A stretch of 64,000 nucleotides of DNA from Yersinia artesiana (lineage in GTDB: Bacteria; Pseudomonadota; Gammaproteobacteria; Enterobacterales; Enterobacteriaceae): contig NZ_CACVAD010000007.1 in assembly GCF_902726545.1 (NCBI RefSeq), positions 1-64,000 on the forward strand. The letters are read 5' to 3'. Positions 1-12,250 of the stretch are shown here, piece after piece; position 1 is the first letter of the stretch, and the number at the start of each line of letters is the position of its first letter. The notes under the pieces are model-generated. The model saw only the letters and a list, made by a program, of their open reading frames with translations. It searched no databases and was not told the DNA's origin. The translations under genes were made by a program, and so were the position numbers.

Positions 1-15
1 GGTCAGTGGAGGCGC

Positions 16-43
16 ATTATAGGGAGTTCCTGACAGCCTGCAA
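16..43 (-). promoter_or_regulatory. rRNA operon P1-type promoter, firing left out of the window
   Basis: On the minus strand there is a TTGCAG -35 (positions 38-43), a 16-bp spacer and a perfect TATAAT -10 (16-21), followed by a GC-rich discriminator (GCGCCTCC). The 16-bp spacer, the ACTCCC before the -10 and the GCGCC after it match the enterobacterial rrn P1 pattern. An A/T-rich stretch at about 49-70 fits an UP element. In E. coli yieP lies beside rrnC, so a 16S rRNA gene should start beyond the left edge; that is inference. Confidence 0.8.
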
Positions 44-197
44 CCCCTAATTTCAAAAAACTTTTCAACCGTGTTTTTTTTCAGCAAAAATGGGGTAAAA
101 GGCCAGAATTTAAACAATTATTAAGCTAAACATTAACTACCCAAGTTAAACAGTAGAGTAAAATAGAAGTATAAGAAGATAGATAGGACAAAACACC

Positions 198-887
198 ATG
201 CAACTAAATACCCAACAGCAGGCCGCCCAGCGCAATCTTTCGTATCTGCTGGCCGAAAAAATTGGCCAGCGCATTCTCGCAGGGGAATATGAAGCCGGCA
301 GTATATTGCCTGGCGAGATAGAGTTGGGGGAGCAATTTGGTGTCAGCCGCACCGCTGTACGTGAAGCGGTAAAAATGCTCGCTGCGAAAGGGATGTTATT
401 ACCGCGTCCGCGTATCGGTACCCGAGTGATGCCGCAAACCAATTGGAACTTCCTTGACCAAGAGTTGCTGACCTGGTGGATGACCCGAGAGAACTTCGAT
501 CAAGTGATGCAACACTTCCTTATATTAAGGAGGTCACTCGAACCTCAAGCCTGTTATCTGGCAGCTATCAATGCCAGTGAAAAACAAAAAGCCCTGTTAG
601 CATTATTAATGACAGAAATGTACGAGCTGCATACCCATTTTAATCGCGAACGATGGATTCAAGTGGATGCCCAATTTCATCAATTGATCTATGAGGCCAG
701 TGGTAATCCATTTTTAACGTCTTTCGCTAATTTGTTCAGTTCGGTTTATCACAGTTACTTTCGTTCTATTACCGGCGATGAGGTGATTAAGCTGCAACAC
801 CATCAAAATATTGTCGATACCATTCTGGCTGGCGATAGCCAAGGTGCATTGGTGGCTTGTCAGGTGTTATTAAAAGAGAAAGACTAA
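198..887 (+). CDS. yieP: FadR/GntR-family transcriptional regulator YieP
   Basis: A 229-residue regulator. The N-terminal winged helix-turn-helix (about residues 12-80) contains the GntR-type LPGEIELGEQFGVSRTAVREA stretch, and the C-terminal part is an all-helical FadR-like (FCD) ligand domain. Length and sequence match E. coli YieP throughout. The ATG is preceded by AGGA (184-188). It reads toward hsrA, 68 bp downstream, as in E. coli. The effector is not known to me; E. coli YieP is an uncharacterised or lightly characterised DNA-binding regulator. Confidence 0.93.
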   Translation: MQLNTQQQAAQRNLSYLLAEKIGQRILAGEYEAGSILPGEIELGEQFGVSRTAVREAVKMLAAKGMLLPRPRIGTRVMPQTNWNFLDQELLTWWMTRENFDQVMQHFLILRRSLEPQACYLAAINASEKQKALLALLMTEMYELHTHFNRERWIQVDAQFHQLIYEASGNPFLTSFANLFSSVYHSYFRSITGDEVIKLQHHQNIVDTILAGDSQGALVACQVLLKEKD

Positions 888-955
888 CGGTCAGATATTC
901 TTTATATCTATATAGAGAGGGTACTCACGCCCACCCAATATAATCAGGACGGACA

Positions 956-2380
956 ATGATAAAATCTGCGCGCAGCATGGCGGGTCTCCCTTGGATCGCC
1001 GCCATGGCTTTCTTTATGCAGGCTTTGGATGCCACCATATTGAATACGGCACTCCCTTCAATCGCTGAAAGCCTTAATCGCTCACCTCTAACCATGCAGT
1101 CAGCTATTATCAGCTATACCCTCACGGTGGCGATGTTGATTCCGGTCAGTGGTTGGTTGGCCGATCGTTTCGGCACTCGGCGCATTTTCATTTTGGCCGT
1201 TTCATTATTTACGCTGGGGTCATTACTGTGTGCGCTTTCTGGTTCTCTACCATTTTTGGTGGCATCCCGAGTTATTCAAGGGGTGGGTGGTGCCATGATG
1301 ATGCCCGTCGCCAGGCTAGCACTTATCCGGGCTTATCCGCGCAGTGAGTTATTGCCAGTATTAAATTTCGTCACCATCCCCGGATTAATCGGCCCTGTCA
1401 TGGGACCATTATTAGGGGGATTATTGGTCACCTACGCCACATGGCACTGGATTTTTATCCTTAATATTCCCATCGGCTTACTGGGTATCTTTTATGCCCG
1501 TAAATATATGCCCGACTTCACCATGCCGAAACGCGCCTTTGATATTATCGGTTTCCTGTTATTCGGTAGCAGCTTGGTTATGATATCCGTGAGTCTGGAA
1601 ATAATGGGCCGACCAGATATTGCCAGTTACCTGCCAGCCACAGTGCTGTTGGGCGGTTTATTAATGCTGCTCTTCTATATATTCCACGCCAAAGGCCATC
1701 CTAATCCGCTAATTGGTTTGCCGCTGTTTAAAACCCGAACCTTTTCCGTCGGTATTGCGGGTAACGTAGCTTCACGTTTAGGCACTGGCTGCGTTCCTTT
1801 CCTGATGCCACTCATGTTACAAGTCGGGTTTGGTTATTCCGCTATTATTGCTGGTTGTATGATGGCCCCCACCGCCATTGGTTCAATGATGGCAAAATCA
1901 GCGGTAACTCAAGTTTTACGTTCGCTGGGTTATCGCACCGTATTAGTGGGCATTACGGCCATTATCGGCGTACTGATAGCCTTGTTTGCTTTTCAATCGC
2001 CGGGCATGTCACCTTGGATGATGATATTGCCACTGTTTATATTGGGTATGGCAATGTCGACACAATTTACGGCAATGAACACTATTACTCTGGCTGATTT
2101 AACCGATAACAATGCCAGCTCAGGTAACAGTGTTTTGGCGGTAACCCAGCAACTGGCGATTAGCTTTGGCGTTGCCATCAGTGCCGTAGTTTTGCGGTTT
2201 TACGATGGGTTGTCGTTTGGGGATAATATTGACCACTTCCACTACACCTTTATTACGATGGGTGCCGTGACATTGCTGTCATCCGTGGTGTTCTTATTAC
2301 TCAAACCTAAAGATGGAGATAACTTGATTCAGGGCCGTAATGTGAAAAAAATTACGCAACCCGCAGAGAGTGAAGTTTAA
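956..2380 (+). CDS. hsrA: MFS multidrug/drug-proton antiporter HsrA (DHA2-like)
   Basis: A 474-residue inner-membrane major facilitator with about 14 hydrophobic segments. The loop 2-3 motif [11 protein letters not shown] and the antiporter motif C region ([10 protein letters not shown]) are visible. It aligns end to end with E. coli HsrA (YieO), a putative drug exporter whose overexpression affects RpoS-related phenotypes; the natural substrate is not known. The start has a good AGGACGGA ribosome site. Its last codons overlap the end of convergent rbsR by 4 bp, with no terminator between them. Confidence 0.93.
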   Translation: MIKSARSMAGLPWIAAMAFFMQALDATILNTALPSIAESLNRSPLTMQSAIISYTLTVAMLIPVSGWLADRFGTRRIFILAVSLFTLGSLLCALSGSLPFLVASRVIQGVGGAMMMPVARLALIRAYPRSELLPVLNFVTIPGLIGPVMGPLLGGLLVTYATWHWIFILNIPIGLLGIFYARKYMPDFTMPKRAFDIIGFLLFGSSLVMISVSLEIMGRPDIASYLPATVLLGGLLMLLFYIFHAKGHPNPLIGLPLFKTRTFSVGIAGNVASRLGTGCVPFLMPLMLQVGFGYSAIIAGCMMAPTAIGSMMAKSAVTQVLRSLGYRTVLVGITAIIGVLIALFAFQSPGMSPWMMILPLFILGMAMSTQFTAMNTITLADLTDNNASSGNSVLAVTQQLAISFGVAISAVVLRFYDGLSFGDNIDHFHYTFITMGAVTLLSSVVFLLLKPKDGDNLIQGRNVKKITQPAESEV

Positions 2381-3378
2381 CGGACGGCGACTGAGCCGCG
2401 CTCGATTAGCTCGGGAGTGAGAATCAGAACTTGTGGTTCCGCTTCCGGGTTATTTAGTCGATGAATAAGAGTATCAATAGCCAGCTCACCGAGATCATCT
2501 TTTGGTTGATGAATAGTCGTCAACGGTGGCGTCATATATTGTGCAATTTCGATATCATCATAACCAATGACCGCCATGTCCTGCGGAATCGATAACCCAG
2601 CCTGATGTAAGGCCTGATAAACCCCAACTGCCATCGCATCATTACTGGTAAAGACCGCTTCAGGGGGCTGCGGCAATGCCAGTAACTGCTTCATGGCAAC
2701 CAATCCGCCACTAAATTCAAAATCACTGATCACTTCATAATCAGGAAGCACCGGTAGACCCGCGCGATCCATTGCCTGGCGGAATCCTTGCAAACGTTCT
2801 TTCGCCGGTGTTTTATCTTGTGGGCCAGCAATACAGGCGATACGAGTATATCCTCTGGCAATCAGGTACGAGGTTGCCATTTCCCCACCTAATAAAGAGT
2901 TATCCTGAATGACATCATTCACCCCTTCAAAAGGGGCCCAGTCCATCATAATAATCGGTAGAGAGGGGTAGCAGCGCAGAATATCCTGCGATGGGCGGTG
3001 ACTTTCGGTACACATCAGCAGCAAACCGTCGACACGTTTTTGCATTAGAGTTTCAATACTACGACTCATGCGATCGATGTCACCCTCGGTATTACACAAA
3101 ATCAAACTGTAGCCGCGCTCATAGCAACTACGCTCCACACCACGAACCACTTCGGCGTAAAACGGGTTGCTACTGGCAGTGACTAACATGCCGATCGTCC
3201 GGGTTTCATTGAGTTTTAAACTGCGCGCTAACGCAGATGGGGCATAGTTAAGTTGCTTGATGGCAGCCAGCACTTTGTCGCGAATAGGATCGCTAACAAA
3301 ACGATTTTTATTAATAACATGCGAGACTGTAGAGGTTGATACGCCCGCTAAACGGGCGACATCTTTCATGGTGGTCAA
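2377..3378 (-). CDS. rbsR: Ribose operon repressor RbsR (LacI family)
   Basis: A 333-residue LacI/GalR repressor. The N-terminal helix-turn-helix begins [20 protein letters not shown], followed by the hinge helix (ALARSLK) and a periplasmic-binding-protein-like core that would bind D-ribose or a ribose phosphate. It is the last gene of rbsDACBKR, 2 bp after rbsK. The palindromes upstream of rbsD (8250-8267 and 8328-8345) contain the CGAAACGTTTCG core expected for RbsR, so autoregulation of the whole operon is likely. Confidence 0.97.
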   Translation of the reverse strand: MTTMKDVARLAGVSTSTVSHVINKNRFVSDPIRDKVLAAIKQLNYAPSALARSLKLNETRTIGMLVTASSNPFYAEVVRGVERSCYERGYSLILCNTEGDIDRMSRSIETLMQKRVDGLLLMCTESHRPSQDILRCYPSLPIIMMDWAPFEGVNDVIQDNSLLGGEMATSYLIARGYTRIACIAGPQDKTPAKERLQGFRQAMDRAGLPVLPDYEVISDFEFSGGLVAMKQLLALPQPPEAVFTSNDAMAVGVYQALHQAGLSIPQDMAVIGYDDIEIAQYMTPPLTTIHQPKDDLGELAIDTLIHRLNNPEAEPQVLILTPELIERGSVAVR

Positions 3379-3380
3379 AG

Positions 3381-4307
3381 TTATACCCGACCTTGTAAGA
3401 AACTATCGATCTCGGCCCGCCAAGGAATGGAAGGTTGTGCGCCAGGGCGAGTCACTGCAATCGCAGCCGCAGCATGAGCAAAACGGACAGCGGAATCCAT
3501 TGCCTGGCCTTCCAGTAAAGCAGTCAATAATGCGCCATTGAATGTATCACCGGCGGCAATAGTATCTACTGCATTAACTTTAAAGCCAGCGACCAATTTA
3601 CCCAGGCCCTGCTCACTAAGCCATACACCACGGCTACCCAAGGTAATGATGACGGTGGCGATACCTTTATCATGCAAAATTTGCGCGGCTTTCGCTGCGT
3701 CATCATCCTGCTCAATATGAATGCCCGTTAAGTGCTCAGCTTCTGTTTCATTTGGAGTAATCATATCCACCAGCGATAACAGCTCATCTGGCAGTTCGCG
3801 GGCAGGAGCTGGATTCAGGATAACCTGAGTGTGATGCAGCTTTGCCAATTTAGCGGCGGCGATAACCGTCTCAAGTGGAGATTCCAGTTGCATCAATAAT
3901 GCATCGGCATCAATAACTTGCTGTTGATAACGGCCAAGATACTCTGGTGTTACTGCCGAGTTTGCCCCAGCATGAATACCAATGACGTTCTCGCCTTCAC
4001 CATTAACAAATATCAGCGCTACCCCCGTGGTAGTGCCTGCTACCGCTTCAATAGGTGCGGTATCAATATTGTCACTGGCTAATTGCAGACGTACCCGGTC
4101 ACCAATATCATCTTCACCCACACAGGCAATAAACGCGATATTCGCCCCACTACGGCCAGCAGCAACGGCCTGATTAGCACCTTTGCCACCGAAAGCAACT
4201 TTATACTGCTTCCCGATCACCGTTTCACCTGGACGCGGAAACTGCTCAATATTCAGAATATGGTCGGCATTAATGCTGCCCAGGACCACCAGTTTACCTG
4301 CTTCCAT
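3381..4307 (-). CDS. rbsK: Ribokinase RbsK
   Basis: A 308-residue PfkB-family sugar kinase that phosphorylates D-ribose to ribose 5-phosphate in the cytoplasm. Visible motifs are the N-terminal GSINADH and [13 protein letters not shown] and the C-terminal catalytic [13 protein letters not shown] with the base Asp. An in-frame start exists 26 codons upstream (4385), but the ATG at 4307 is chosen: it has an AAAGGAA site about 8 bases before it and gives the E. coli length (309). Confidence 0.96.
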   Translation of the reverse strand: MEAGKLVVLGSINADHILNIEQFPRPGETVIGKQYKVAFGGKGANQAVAAGRSGANIAFIACVGEDDIGDRVRLQLASDNIDTAPIEAVAGTTTGVALIFVNGEGENVIGIHAGANSAVTPEYLGRYQQQVIDADALLMQLESPLETVIAAAKLAKLHHTQVILNPAPARELPDELLSLVDMITPNETEAEHLTGIHIEQDDDAAKAAQILHDKGIATVIITLGSRGVWLSEQGLGKLVAGFKVNAVDTIAAGDTFNGALLTALLEGQAMDSAVRFAHAAAAIAVTRPGAQPSIPWRAEIDSFLQGRV

Positions 4308-4415
4308 CGTATTTATTCCTTTGTGAATGATGCCGCTGCCGGTACGTTTTGTTTTCCGTTTTAAGGCAGCGGCGTTATATGCCATGCTTTTCGATATTAT
4401 TAGTGAATGACGATA

Positions 4416-5303
4416 TTATTTAGTCACTAACTTCAGATCTACTGGGATAACGGCCTGGACTTTCTCGCCTTTCAATACTTTATCCGCAGTTTGTACACCA
4501 ATGACACCAATCTGGTCTGGGCGTTGAGCAATAGTTGCGCCCATTTTGCCACTCTCGACAGCTTTAATACCATCGTCAGTACCATCAAAACCAACCACTA
4601 ACACATCAGTTTTGCCCGCAGTCTGCAAGGCGCGTAAAGCACCCAGTGCCATTTCATCATTCTGAGCAAACACGGCCTGAACATCTGGATGAGCAGTCAG
4701 CAAGTTCTGCATGACGTTCAAACCTTTAGTCCGGTCAAAATCTGCTGGCTGACTAGCCAACAACTGGAATTTGTTTTTTTCCATTGATTGCTTGAAGCCT
4801 TCACCGCGCTCACGAGCAGCAGACGCGCCAGCAATCCCTTCCAACTGAATGACTTTGGCATCACTACCGACTTTCTTAGCAATATAATCACCAGCCATTT
4901 TGCCACCGAAGCGGTTGTCAGAGGCAACGTGGCTCACCACCGTACCGGCATTAGCCAGGCGGTCGAGAGTTATAACGGGAATGTTTGCCTGATTAGCCAT
5001 TTTAACCGCGTTGCCCACGGCATCGGAGTCAGTTGGGTTGATCAATAGCAATTTGGTGCCGCGCACCGTTAAATCCTGCACGTTGGCTAATTCTTTAGCT
5101 GGGTTGTTTTGGGAATCCAAAATCACCAGGTTGTAGCCCAGTTTATCTGCTTCTTTTTGCGCGCCGTCTTTCATTGAAACAAAGAACGGGTTATTCAGCG
5201 TGGAAACAACCAACGCAATCGTGTCTTTTGCCAGCGCGTTAGCACTGACAGTAGCGCTCAATGCAACAACAGAGATCAAAGTAGCCAGTTTCTTCATTTT
5301 CAT
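4416..5303 (-). CDS. rbsB: D-ribose periplasmic binding protein RbsB
   Basis: A 295-residue type I periplasmic binding protein that captures ribose for the RbsAC permease and, in E. coli, for the Trg chemoreceptor. A Sec signal peptide ([20 protein letters not shown], cleavage after ANALA) precedes the mature [16 protein letters not shown]. Ligand residues such as the N, F and R of the E. coli protein lie in conserved blocks ([17 protein letters not shown]). The start has AGGAATT upstream. It lies 108 bp before rbsK and 26 bp after rbsC. Confidence 0.97.
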   Translation of the reverse strand: MKMKKLATLISVVALSATVSANALAKDTIALVVSTLNNPFFVSMKDGAQKEADKLGYNLVILDSQNNPAKELANVQDLTVRGTKLLLINPTDSDAVGNAVKMANQANIPVITLDRLANAGTVVSHVASDNRFGGKMAGDYIAKKVGSDAKVIQLEGIAGASAARERGEGFKQSMEKNKFQLLASQPADFDRTKGLNVMQNLLTAHPDVQAVFAQNDEMALGALRALQTAGKTDVLVVGFDGTDDGIKAVESGKMGATIAQRPDQIGVIGVQTADKVLKGEKVQAVIPVDLKLVTK

Positions 5304-5329
5304 GGTCGCAATTCCTGTAGGGAGAGAGG

Positions 5330-6298
5330 TTATTTGCTGCTTTTATTGTCTACCAATACCGCAAGCAGGATAACCACTGCTTTGACGATCATTTGGTAGT
5401 AAGAGGAGACACCCAATAAATTCAAACCGTTATTTAAAAACCCGAGGATTAATGCGCCGATCAGGGTGCCAACAATCCGCCCTTTACCCCCAGCAAGACT
5501 GGTACCCCCCAGAACCACGGCTGCTATCGCATCCAGTTCATAACCGGTACCGGCAGTAGGTTGTGCTGATGATAAGCGGGCAACTTCGATAATTCCCGCC
5601 AATGCCGCCAACAATCCACAGAGTGAATAAACAATAATTTTAACTTTATCAACGCTGATACCAGAGAGGCGTGTTGCGGACTCATTGCCCCCCAGCGCAT
5701 AAATATAACGACCCAGACGCGTGTGATGCAGCATGTACCATGCCGCAATAAAGACAATCGCCATCAGCCAGATAGGTGTTGGGATACCCAATGGGCGACC
5801 AATACCGAACCAGCCAAAGGTATCTGCCACATCAGTAAAACCGGTATTTATCGGGCTACCATTGGTGTAAACCATGGTGACACCACGCAGTAACAGCATC
5901 ATGACCAGGGTAGCAATAAAGGCCTGCACTTTACCTTTCGCCACAATCACCCCAGTGATGCCACCGACAAACGCCCCCAATGCCAGCGCGGCACCCACGG
6001 CAACCAGCGCATTAACTTCCAACCCGACAATGGAGGCCGCAACCGCACCGGTCAGCGCCAATAATGACCCCACTGACAGGTCAATCCCTGAAGTCAGGAT
6101 AACCAGTGTCATCCCGACGGCCATAATGGCGTTGACGGAAGTCTGCTGGAGAATGTTAAACATGTTATTCAGGGTAAAGAAGTTCGGGCTTAGTGACGAA
6201 ACCACAGCAATCAGCACCAGCAGCGCAATCAGTGATTTTTGTTCTAATAACCATTCCTTACTGAACCAGCGCTTGGTATTGATAGTTTGGGAACTCAT
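5330..6298 (-). CDS. rbsC: Ribose ABC transporter permease RbsC
   Basis: A 322-residue inner-membrane subunit of the CUT2-type ribose importer, with 8-10 hydrophobic segments and the family signature [19 protein letters not shown] near the C-terminus that contacts the ATPase. It corresponds in full length to E. coli RbsC (321). The gap to rbsA is 6 bp, with a GGAG ribosome site inside the gap. The short cytosolic N-terminus precedes the first membrane helix at about residue 22. Confidence 0.97.
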   Translation of the reverse strand: MSSQTINTKRWFSKEWLLEQKSLIALLVLIAVVSSLSPNFFTLNNMFNILQQTSVNAIMAVGMTLVILTSGIDLSVGSLLALTGAVAASIVGLEVNALVAVGAALALGAFVGGITGVIVAKGKVQAFIATLVMMLLLRGVTMVYTNGSPINTGFTDVADTFGWFGIGRPLGIPTPIWLMAIVFIAAWYMLHHTRLGRYIYALGGNESATRLSGISVDKVKIIVYSLCGLLAALAGIIEVARLSSAQPTAGTGYELDAIAAVVLGGTSLAGGKGRIVGTLIGALILGFLNNGLNLLGVSSYYQMIVKAVVILLAVLVDNKSSK

Positions 6299-6304
6299 AT
6301 CTGA

Positions 6305-7810
6305 TTACTCCTGCTCTACGCTGTATTGCTTGCCGACGGCAGCTGCCATCAACACTTCCTGGGTAGCCTGTTCAATGGAGAACTCGCCGCTTAGCTGGCC
6401 TTCATGCATCACAATGATGCGGTCACTCATGCCCAACACTTCCGGCATTTCCGAGGAGACCAATATGATGCTCAGCCCTTCTTGTTTGAATTGGTTTATT
6501 AGCTGGTAGATCTCTTTTTTAGCCCCGACGTCCACACCACGAGTCGGTTCATCAAGGATCAACACTTTTGGCCGGGTCATCAAACCTCGAGCGATAGCCA
6601 CTTTTTGCTGATTACCACCGGATAACAGGCCAATAGGCTGTTCCATGGAAGGCGTTTTGATATTAAATAAACGAATGAAATCCGCCACCGCCTGCTGCTC
6701 ATCAGCATGTTTGAGCGAACCGCCTGAACGACTGAAATAACGCAATGCAGTCAAAGACATATTCTCTTTAACTGACATTCCGAGCACTAAGCCATCCCGT
6801 TTGCGGTCTTCGGAAATATAAACAATGCCGTTTGCCAAACCATCCTGCGGCGAATGAGTCACCACTTCGCGGCCATCTAACATCACAAAGCCCGATTTAC
6901 GCGGCAGCGCACCATAAATGATTTTCATCAGCTCAGTGCGGCCTGCGCCCATCAAGCCCGCTACCCCCAAGATCTCACCACTGTAGAGAGTGAAATTGAC
7001 ATTCTCGACCCCAGGGCCGCATAGCTGTTTGACCTGTAAACGTTTTTCGCCGCGCGGTAAATTCAGACGCGGGTATTGCTCTTCCAATTTACGGCCAACC
7101 ATCATTTCAATCAGAGAGTTTTCAGTGAGTGTATTAACCGGTTTTTCGGCGATAAACTGCCCATCACGGAATACCGTGACGTCATCGCAAATCTCAAAGA
7201 TTTCTTTAAGACGGTGGGAAATATAAACAATGCCGCGACCTTGCGCTTTCAGCTCCTTAATAACATTAAATAAAGAAGCTGTTTCGGTGTCAGTCAGCGC
7301 ATCGGTAGGCTCATCCATAATGATGACTTTGGATTCAAAGCTCAGCACTTTGGCGATTTCCACCATTTGCTGATCACCAATCGAAAGCTCGCCCACCAGC
7401 CGATGGCTGCTATAGCTGATATTAAGGCGCGCCAACAGTAAATCAGCTTCGGCATACATTTTTTTCCAATCAATGCCGCCAAAACGATTTACAAACTCGC
7501 GCCCTAAAAAGATATTTTCTGCGATGGTTAACTGTGGAATCAGGTTAAGTTCCTGATGAATAATGCCAATACCCGCTTCCTGCGACTCTTTCGGGCCATT
7601 AAACACCACTTCTTTACCCAAAAAATGCTGACTGCCGGCATCCTTATTGTAGATGCCAGTCAGCACTTTCATCATGGTCGATTTTCCGGCCCCATTTTCG
7701 CCTACAAGTGCCATCACCCTGCCAGGATAGACACTTAGCGCAGCACCTGAGAGTGCTTTGACGCCGGGAAAGGCTTTATCAATCCCTTTCAGTTGCAGCA
7801 AAGGTTGCAT
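6305..7810 (-). CDS. rbsA: Ribose ABC transporter ATP-binding protein RbsA
   Basis: A 501-residue protein made of two fused ABC domains, as usual for CUT2 sugar importers. The N-terminal domain has Walker [10 protein letters not shown], signature [13 protein letters not shown] and Walker [11 protein letters not shown]. The C-terminal domain has a degenerate Walker A-like GLMGAGRTE and the signature LSGGNQQK with [11 protein letters not shown]. The degenerate second P-loop is normal for the family. It energises RbsC transport of ribose and follows rbsD by 7 bp. Confidence 0.97.
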   Translation of the reverse strand: MQPLLQLKGIDKAFPGVKALSGAALSVYPGRVMALVGENGAGKSTMMKVLTGIYNKDAGSQHFLGKEVVFNGPKESQEAGIGIIHQELNLIPQLTIAENIFLGREFVNRFGGIDWKKMYAEADLLLARLNISYSSHRLVGELSIGDQQMVEIAKVLSFESKVIIMDEPTDALTDTETASLFNVIKELKAQGRGIVYISHRLKEIFEICDDVTVFRDGQFIAEKPVNTLTENSLIEMMVGRKLEEQYPRLNLPRGEKRLQVKQLCGPGVENVNFTLYSGEILGVAGLMGAGRTELMKIIYGALPRKSGFVMLDGREVVTHSPQDGLANGIVYISEDRKRDGLVLGMSVKENMSLTALRYFSRSGGSLKHADEQQAVADFIRLFNIKTPSMEQPIGLLSGGNQQKVAIARGLMTRPKVLILDEPTRGVDVGAKKEIYQLINQFKQEGLSIILVSSEMPEVLGMSDRIIVMHEGQLSGEFSIEQATQEVLMAAAVGKQYSVEQE

Positions 7811-7817
7811 AAACGCC

Positions 7818-8237
7818 TCAGAAAGTTACGCCGGAGCAGAGAATGATGTTAGCAAAGGGGGAACATTCCCCGCTACGAATCACTGCCCGGCTTTGTTTGG
7901 TCTGCTCTTTAAAAGCCTCATGGCTGATATAGTGCAAAGCAATTTGGTTTCCCTGGTGTTGCTCAAGTTGTGATAATTGTGCGAGTAACGTTTCATGGAG
8001 TTGCGGATTATTTTTAACAATCTCCTGCGCAAGGTAAGCACTCTCAACCTGCATTTCTTGCGTTACCACCTCAAGAACCTGGAGGAATCCAGGGACGCCT
8101 TGAGTCAGTGCCAAATCGATACGTGTGGTGGTTGCCGGTATTGGCAGCCCCGCATCACCTATCACAATCTGATCGGTATGGCCCAGGCGAGAGATAACAG
8201 CGGAAATATCAGAATTTAGTAACGCGCCTTTTTTCAT
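7818..8237 (-). CDS. rbsD: D-ribose pyranase RbsD
   Basis: A 139-residue cytoplasmic enzyme, the exact E. coli length, that interconverts beta-pyranose and beta-furanose forms of ribose so ribokinase can use it. The N-terminus [22 protein letters not shown] holds the catalytic His20 region, and GDAGLPIP follows. It is the first gene of the rbs operon. A GGAG site lies before the ATG, and the main RbsR operator ends 12 bp upstream of the start codon. Confidence 0.97.
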   Translation of the reverse strand: MKKGALLNSDISAVISRLGHTDQIVIGDAGLPIPATTTRIDLALTQGVPGFLQVLEVVTQEMQVESAYLAQEIVKNNPQLHETLLAQLSQLEQHQGNQIALHYISHEAFKEQTKQSRAVIRSGECSPFANIILCSGVTF

Positions 8238-8249
8238 TTTCTACTCCAA

Positions 8250-8267
8250 CAGCGAAACGTTTCGCTG
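8250..8267 (-). promoter_or_regulatory. RbsR operator O1
   Basis: This is a perfect 18-bp palindrome, CAGCGAAACGTTTCGCTG, of LacI-family type with a central CG. It covers the predicted transcription start of the rbs promoter (-10 at 8274-8279), an arrangement expected for steric repression. Confidence 0.88.
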
Positions 8268-8273
8268 ATACTG

Positions 8274-8301
8274 AGTTTAGAAAAATGGCAGCAGAAGGCA
8301 A
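8274..8301 (-). promoter_or_regulatory. Probable rbs operon promoter
   Basis: On the minus strand there is TTGCCT (8296-8301), a 16-bp spacer and TAAACT (8274-8279). The start would fall near 8267, inside operator O1. A possible CRP site (TGTGA at 8319-8323 and a weak second half to 8334) is centred near -60, the class I position; the second half is degenerate, so the CRP claim is tentative. Confidence 0.6.
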
Positions 8302-8327
8302 ACCCAATTTGATGAAATTGTGATCGC

Positions 8328-8345
8328 CATCGAAACGTTTCGCTG
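8328..8345 (-). promoter_or_regulatory. RbsR operator O2 (upstream copy)
   Basis: CATCGAAACGTTTCGCTG shares the 12-bp core CGAAACGTTTCG with O1 and is imperfect at one outer arm. The centre-to-centre distance to O1 is 78 bp, which would permit looping or blocking of the tentative CRP site. Confidence 0.75.
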
Positions 8346-8373
8346 AACAAATGAAAAGCGGGATGATGAATGT

Positions 8374-8399
8374 AAAAAAGGCCGTTATGTTTAACGGCC
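8374..8399 (-). terminator. kup Rho-independent terminator (distal copy)
   Basis: On the minus strand a perfect GGCCGTTA-AACA-TAACGGCC hairpin (8380-8399) is followed by six T residues (8374-8379). It is separated from kup by a YPAL repeat, and 18 bp of its stem-loop are repeated at 8533-8550. Confidence 0.85.
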
Positions 8400-8532
8400 C
8401 AGACTGCTGACAAAATCTAATAAAGGGGAATCGTACCGTTGGGGTCGTAGTGGCGTGAGCCACCGAAGTGCCCCTAGGTGCGATCCCCCCTTCAATCACT
8501 GAACTATCAGCGACTTTATTATTAACTTCAGT
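8400..8532 (-). repeat. YPAL-type miniature palindromic element, copy 1
   Basis: A 133-bp palindromic repeat related to the one at about 47362-47492. Long complementary arms (AAGGGG...CCCCTT, GGGG...CCCC) close on an apical GTGGC-GTGA-GCCAC hairpin at 8450-8463. Identical 18-bp sequences (8382-8399 and 8533-8550) flank it, consistent with a target duplication of the kup terminator hairpin. YPAL elements of yersiniae are known to insert just downstream of stop codons and into terminators. It sits between rbsD and kup and would be co-transcribed with kup. Confidence 0.8.
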
Positions 8533-8550
8533 CCGTTATGTTTAACGGCC
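8533..8550 (-). repeat. Proximal copy of the kup terminator hairpin (direct repeat)
   Basis: These 18 bp are identical to 8382-8399 (CCGTTATGTTTAACGGCC on the plus strand), 7 bp after the kup stop codon. They form the same hairpin but lack the T-run on the kup-transcript side, so this copy should be a poor terminator. Confidence 0.8.
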
Positions 8551-8557
8551 TTCTAAG

Positions 8558-10429
8558 TTAAATCTCTACCTGCGTCCCCAGCTCAATAACCCTATTCGGA
8601 GGGATCTCAAACTGATCGGCTGCACGCAGCGCATTACGACTAAGGGCCACAAACAACTTGCCGCGCAAGAACAAATACCACGGCCGCTTGGTCAGGATAA
8701 GTGACTCGTGGGACATAAAGAATGACGTTTCCATCATCTGGCAAGGTAACCCCTCCAAACCGCAGCGATGGAAAATCTCTTCCACATTCGGGGTTTCGCG
8801 CCAACCGTAACTCGCCACTACCCGCCAGAATGTCGGCGAGAGCTGCTCGATAGTTACTCGATTAACGTTATGAACATAAGGCGCATCTTCAGTTCGCAGT
8901 GTCAGTAGAACAACCCGATCATGTAACACTTTGTTATGTTTAAGGTTATGTAGTAATGCAAACGGGATAACATTCATCGCCCGAGACATATACACCGCCG
9001 TGCCCGGAACCCGTACCGGAGGCGATTTCTCCAATGAGGCAATCATCGCCTCCAGAGAGTTACCGTGTTCGTGCATACGGCGCAGCAAGCTGAAACGTTC
9101 ACTCTTCCAAGTGGTCATGATGATAAACATCACCAGGCCCAGTGACAGTGGTAACCAACCGCCGGAGAACAATTTCAATGCGTTAGCGGAGAACATTGGC
9201 ACATCAATAACCAATAACGCCACCAGCAATAAGTAGACAAAGAAGCGGTTCCAGTGCCAATTTTTCAGTGCCACGGTGCAGAACAGAACACTGGTAATAA
9301 CCATCGTGCCCGTCACCGCGATGCCGTAAGCCGCTGCCAGATTACTGGAACGTTCAAAGCCAACAATCACCAATACCACCGCCAGATACAGTGTCCAGTT
9401 AATCACCGGGATATATATCTGGCCTGACTCCATTTCTGAGGTATGAATAATACGCATCGGCGGCAAATAACCTAAACGGACGGCTTGCCGGGTCAGGGAA
9501 AAGACACCGGAGATAACAGCCTGTGAGGCAATTACCGTCGCCAACGTTGCCAGTATTAACAGTGGAATCAATGCCCAGTCAGGGGCGAGTAGGAAGAAGG
9601 GGTTTTTGATAGCTTCCGGGTTTTTCAATAATAACGCGCCCTGGCCAAAATAATTCAGCACCAATGACGGTAAAACCACAGTAAACCACGCCAACCGAAT
9701 AGGAAATTTACCAAAGTGCCCCATATCTGCATATAAAGCCTCCACCCCGGTAATTGCCAACACCACCGCACCAAGGGCAAAGAAAGAAACAGATTTATAT
9801 TCAGTAAAGAAGCTGATTGCCCATTTAGGATTCAGTGCAGCCAATACTTCTGGATTGGCGATAATGCTGCGCAACCCCAGCAGCGCCAGTGTCAGGAACC
9901 AAACCAGCATCACCGGGGCAAATAATTTACCCACGCTACCGGTACCGTGTTTTTGAATAACAAACAGTAGGGTTAAAACGGCAATCGAGCAGGGGACAAT
10001 ATAAGGATCAAGTGCAGGCGCGGCAATTTCCAGCCCTTCGATGGCCGACATAACGGATATGGCCGGCGTGATGACCACCTCACCATAAAAGAAGCTGCCG
10101 CCAATTAAACCGAGGATAACCAAAATTGAAGTGGCTCTGGAAGAGGTATTACGCCCAGCCAAAGACATTAATGTTAAAATCCCCCCTTCACCGGCGTTAT
10201 CCGCACGCATGACATAGGTCAGATATTTAACCGAGACAATCAGAATTAACATCCAGAAGATCAGTGATAAAAAACCAAATACCACATCAGGGCGGACATC
10301 AAAACCATAATGACCAGAAAAACACTCTCGCAGGGTATAGAGTGGGCTGGTACCAATATCACCATAAACGACCCCTATTGCAGCCAGGGTTACCGCCGAT
10401 AAAGATTGTTTTTTATGTTCTGTGCTCAT
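8558..10429 (-). CDS. kup: Low-affinity potassium uptake protein Kup (TrkD)
   Basis: A 623-residue K+/H+ symporter of the KUP/HAK family (E. coli 622). About 12 membrane helices occupy residues 15-455, with the N-terminal [17 protein letters not shown] signature, and a cytoplasmic tail follows. An extra 15 codons upstream (start at 10474) are possible, but ATG 10429 (MSTEHKKQS) matches the family start. It imports K+ constitutively, especially at low pH. Downstream lies the terminator interrupted by a YPAL. Confidence 0.96.
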   Translation of the reverse strand: MSTEHKKQSLSAVTLAAIGVVYGDIGTSPLYTLRECFSGHYGFDVRPDVVFGFLSLIFWMLILIVSVKYLTYVMRADNAGEGGILTLMSLAGRNTSSRATSILVILGLIGGSFFYGEVVITPAISVMSAIEGLEIAAPALDPYIVPCSIAVLTLLFVIQKHGTGSVGKLFAPVMLVWFLTLALLGLRSIIANPEVLAALNPKWAISFFTEYKSVSFFALGAVVLAITGVEALYADMGHFGKFPIRLAWFTVVLPSLVLNYFGQGALLLKNPEAIKNPFFLLAPDWALIPLLILATLATVIASQAVISGVFSLTRQAVRLGYLPPMRIIHTSEMESGQIYIPVINWTLYLAVVLVIVGFERSSNLAAAYGIAVTGTMVITSVLFCTVALKNWHWNRFFVYLLLVALLVIDVPMFSANALKLFSGGWLPLSLGLVMFIIMTTWKSERFSLLRRMHEHGNSLEAMIASLEKSPPVRVPGTAVYMSRAMNVIPFALLHNLKHNKVLHDRVVLLTLRTEDAPYVHNVNRVTIEQLSPTFWRVVASYGWRETPNVEEIFHRCGLEGLPCQMMETSFFMSHESLILTKRPWYLFLRGKLFVALSRNALRAADQFEIPPNRVIELGTQVEI

Positions 10430-12247
<1,818 letters not shown>

Positions 12248-12250
12248 TCT

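Noticed and set aside
5874-6509. A 211-codon open frame antisense to rbsC/rbsA
   Set aside because: It overlaps two certain genes entirely, has no ribosome site and no recognisable domain; it is a by-product of the codon usage of the opposite strand.
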